This document shows, piece by piece, positions 62,414 through 64,000 of a DNA stretch of 64,000 nt. Every line of letters begins with the position of its first letter. The first letter of the stretch is position 1. Under the pieces are notes generated by a model, which made no database searches, was not told the DNA's origin, and saw only the letters and a program-made list of their open reading frames with translations. This DNA comes from Epiperipatus broadwayi (taxonomy: Eukaryota; Onychophora; Udeonychophora; Euonychophora; Peripatidae), in the NCBI GenBank assembly GCA_028023455.1, contig JAQFVV010000022.1, positions 6,343,100 to 6,407,099 on the forward strand, read 5' to 3'. Both the position numbers and the translations under genes were made by a program.

Positions 62414-63387
62414 TATAGTGCATCCCAAAACATAAGGATTTGTTTATATTTTGTTAAAATAGTCTTCTTGTGACTTAATACACTGCTAGAAATGATAAAA
62501 CTTTGAAACTATCTTTAAAACCCACATCCAGAATCATCTGCAGAAACTTTATCGCAAACTTCTGAATGTCCTGAATTGAACCACGATATGCTTCTTTAAA
62601 ATGATCAACTTTAATTTTGGAAATAGCCAAAATTCAGTTAAATCAGGACAATAGGGCTTATGCTCAAAGACAGTGTTTTTTTTACCAAAAAATTGTAATT
62701 AACATTTATCAATTAATCTTAAACAAAGTAACATGGCAAATAATATTTTTAGAATAAAAACATTTGCAGTTTTTTTTTCCTTCTTTTTATGATCGCCATT
62801 TTATAAATGTAGTTTGTTGCCTGTTTCTGCAGTCCTCTTTGGTTATCTTTTTATTATTAACAAGTGATAAAACAAAAAGCATGCATACCTTCAGATTTTT
62901 CAAATCTTCCATTACAATGCAAAAATAAAGGTTTTGGCAATGCTAGTGAGTTCTTCAATGAATCTACCAAATACACAATATGTTCAAAAAATTTTGGCAA
63001 TTTTTTGCACATTTATTTGTTACTAGTTGTTTTATGTACATGATCATGGATATTTTCAATACACTCTTTGCCATCAAAAATATTGCAAATCATTTAAAAA
63101 GCTCTTGCAACGCATGGCTGTATTACCATATCAAATTTGAATCATTTCAATACCAGTTTTCCCCAAGTTTAATTTCAGCCAATTGTTTCAACATAGGTTT
63201 TTCTATAAAACATGAAACACGATGTCACATTTCATGTAATCAATGGCCCAGGTACATTAGCGCTTTAAAATTTTTATGACGTAATAGGTAACCTACATTG
63301 CTACATATGTTTATGTTTTCATTCAGAAATGGTGCTGCAGGATGCTTGAAGAGAAAAACATCTTTTTGTTGGGACACATTACGAATA
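62414..63387 (-). mobile_element. Mariner-like element relic
   Basis: The left end reads TAGTGCATCCCAAAACATAAG and the right end, reverse-complemented, TATTCGTAATGTGTCCCAAC. Both carry the GT-CCCAA core typical of mariner ends next to TA. The length (about 0.97 kb) is shorter than a full mariner, consistent with an internal deletion. Transposase remnants are on the minus strand. Confidence 0.55.
62480..63230 (-). pseudogene. Mariner-like transposase
   Basis: On the minus strand the N-terminal part reads IEMIQI, a stop, then YGNTAMRCKSFLNDLQYF (about 63165-63090), matching the E-IQ-YG--AM helix-turn-helix region of mariner transposases. The C-terminal part reads YCPDLTEFWLFPKLKVDHFK (about 62668-62610), matching YSPDLAP-D--LFPKLK and keeping the PDL Asp but with the final catalytic Asp region altered. 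The central catalytic part is missing or unreadable. Stops interrupt both parts. Confidence 0.68.
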
Positions 63388-63389
63388 CA

Positions 63390-64000
63390 ATAAATGCTAA
63401 CCTAAAATGAGCATTGGATAAACAGGTACATTAATTTCAATTTAAAAACTGAAAATAGTTTAACTTTAGAACTTTATGTTGAAAGTAAAATAAAAGGTAC
63501 CACATTTATTATTAAAAAAAAAAAAAAAAAGATGGGCTTCATCAAAAGAAAGCTATATACCATAACATTTATAGAAATCCTAGGTGTAATATCCTCAAAG
63601 TTCATCAACTAAAGTGAAGAAAGACAAGATGTCACTATTTCATAATTAAATCTTAAGCAAAAAAAAGTTATATAATCTTTTATAAATACAAAGCCAACAA
63701 GACTATGATCTCTTAAATTTTCATTTATTATCTTTTCACCTGATAATAATGCAACTATTAGGAATCTTCTTTTAAGCAACTAATAAACAAAACTGATGGA
63801 AAATTATTTTTTTATTATTAGCTTCAATTGTTTACCATAATTTTCAAGTGATTATTTTTCTTATCAGTATTCCATTCAAAAGGCAATGCATCAAGAAAGG
63901 CTTTTTAAAATTCTTTTCAAGCAAAAATGTGATAGCCTTAATTAGATGCTGTTCAAAACTCTTCCTTTCTTTGGTGATTCTATATGAATAAATTGAAATT
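63390..64000. other. AT-rich DNA, no gene
   Basis: A poly-A tract at about 63512-63530 is followed by GATGGGCTTCATC. No gene recognised. Confidence 0.5.

Noticed and set aside
62980-63279. 99-codon plus-strand frame
   Set aside because: It is antisense to the mariner-like transposase remnant on the minus strand, which explains the openness better.
1-64000. CRISPR array, bacterial operon or ribosomal RNA
   Set aside because: No regularly spaced exact repeats, no gene-dense coding and no rRNA-like sequence; the window is eukaryotic in character.

Overview
The window is about three-quarters A+T by eye and holds no intact protein-coding gene that I can defend. Almost every open frame that can be interpreted is a decayed piece of a transposable element. 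The mix of elements (RTE/BovB-type and jockey-like LINEs, Buster-type hAT transposons with BED zinc fingers, Tigger-like and mariner-like elements, a Penelope-type GIY-YIG fragment, tRNA-derived SINE heads) points to an animal, and the strong A+T bias makes an invertebrate more likely than a vertebrate. I cannot place it further without a search. The window reads as intergenic or long-intron DNA.

Layout. 1-7.2 kb: AT-rich DNA with a duplicated repeat, a small insertion between 15-bp direct repeats, a tRNA-derived SINE and an element with about 55-bp terminal inverted repeats (3712-4606). 7.3-13.2 kb: an RTE LINE whose endonuclease half is inverted relative to its reverse-transcriptase half, a second LINE endonuclease fragment, and two members of a DNA-transposon family with GGT...ACC ends and 8-bp target duplications. 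14.2-16 kb: a second RTE copy on the minus strand. 17.8-18.4 kb: a foldback-like repeat and a tRNA-like sequence. 20.4-23.2 kb: less AT-rich DNA with a TATA box and a possible splice donor. 23.3-27.2 kb: a minus-strand LINE split by a hAT deletion derivative, then a foldback-like element between direct repeats. 28.9-32.8 kb: a hAT element nested in an older hAT, which also holds a hairpin whose loop encodes a Penelope-type endonuclease fragment. 33-37 kb: another foldback-like copy and two MITEs. 39.4-41.4 and 47.2-49.3 kb: two more GC-richer, TATA-containing islands. 43.75-46.63 kb: a complete but dead hAT transposon with a perfect 8-bp duplication. 50.7-57.2 kb: two oppositely oriented copies of a Tigger-like family and a second hAT deletion derivative. 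57.5-61.2 kb: a large inverted repeat whose right arm was later entered by a GGT-family element, so the left arm shows the empty site. 62.4-63.4 kb: a mariner-like relic.

There is no operon or pathway here. The interest is in the layering of insertions, which gives relative ages, and in several element families that may be undescribed: the GGT/8-bp family with internal tandem repeats, the foldback-like family with 9-12 bp flanking repeats, the 895-bp element at 3712-4606, and the hairpin-flanked Penelope endonuclease fragment.
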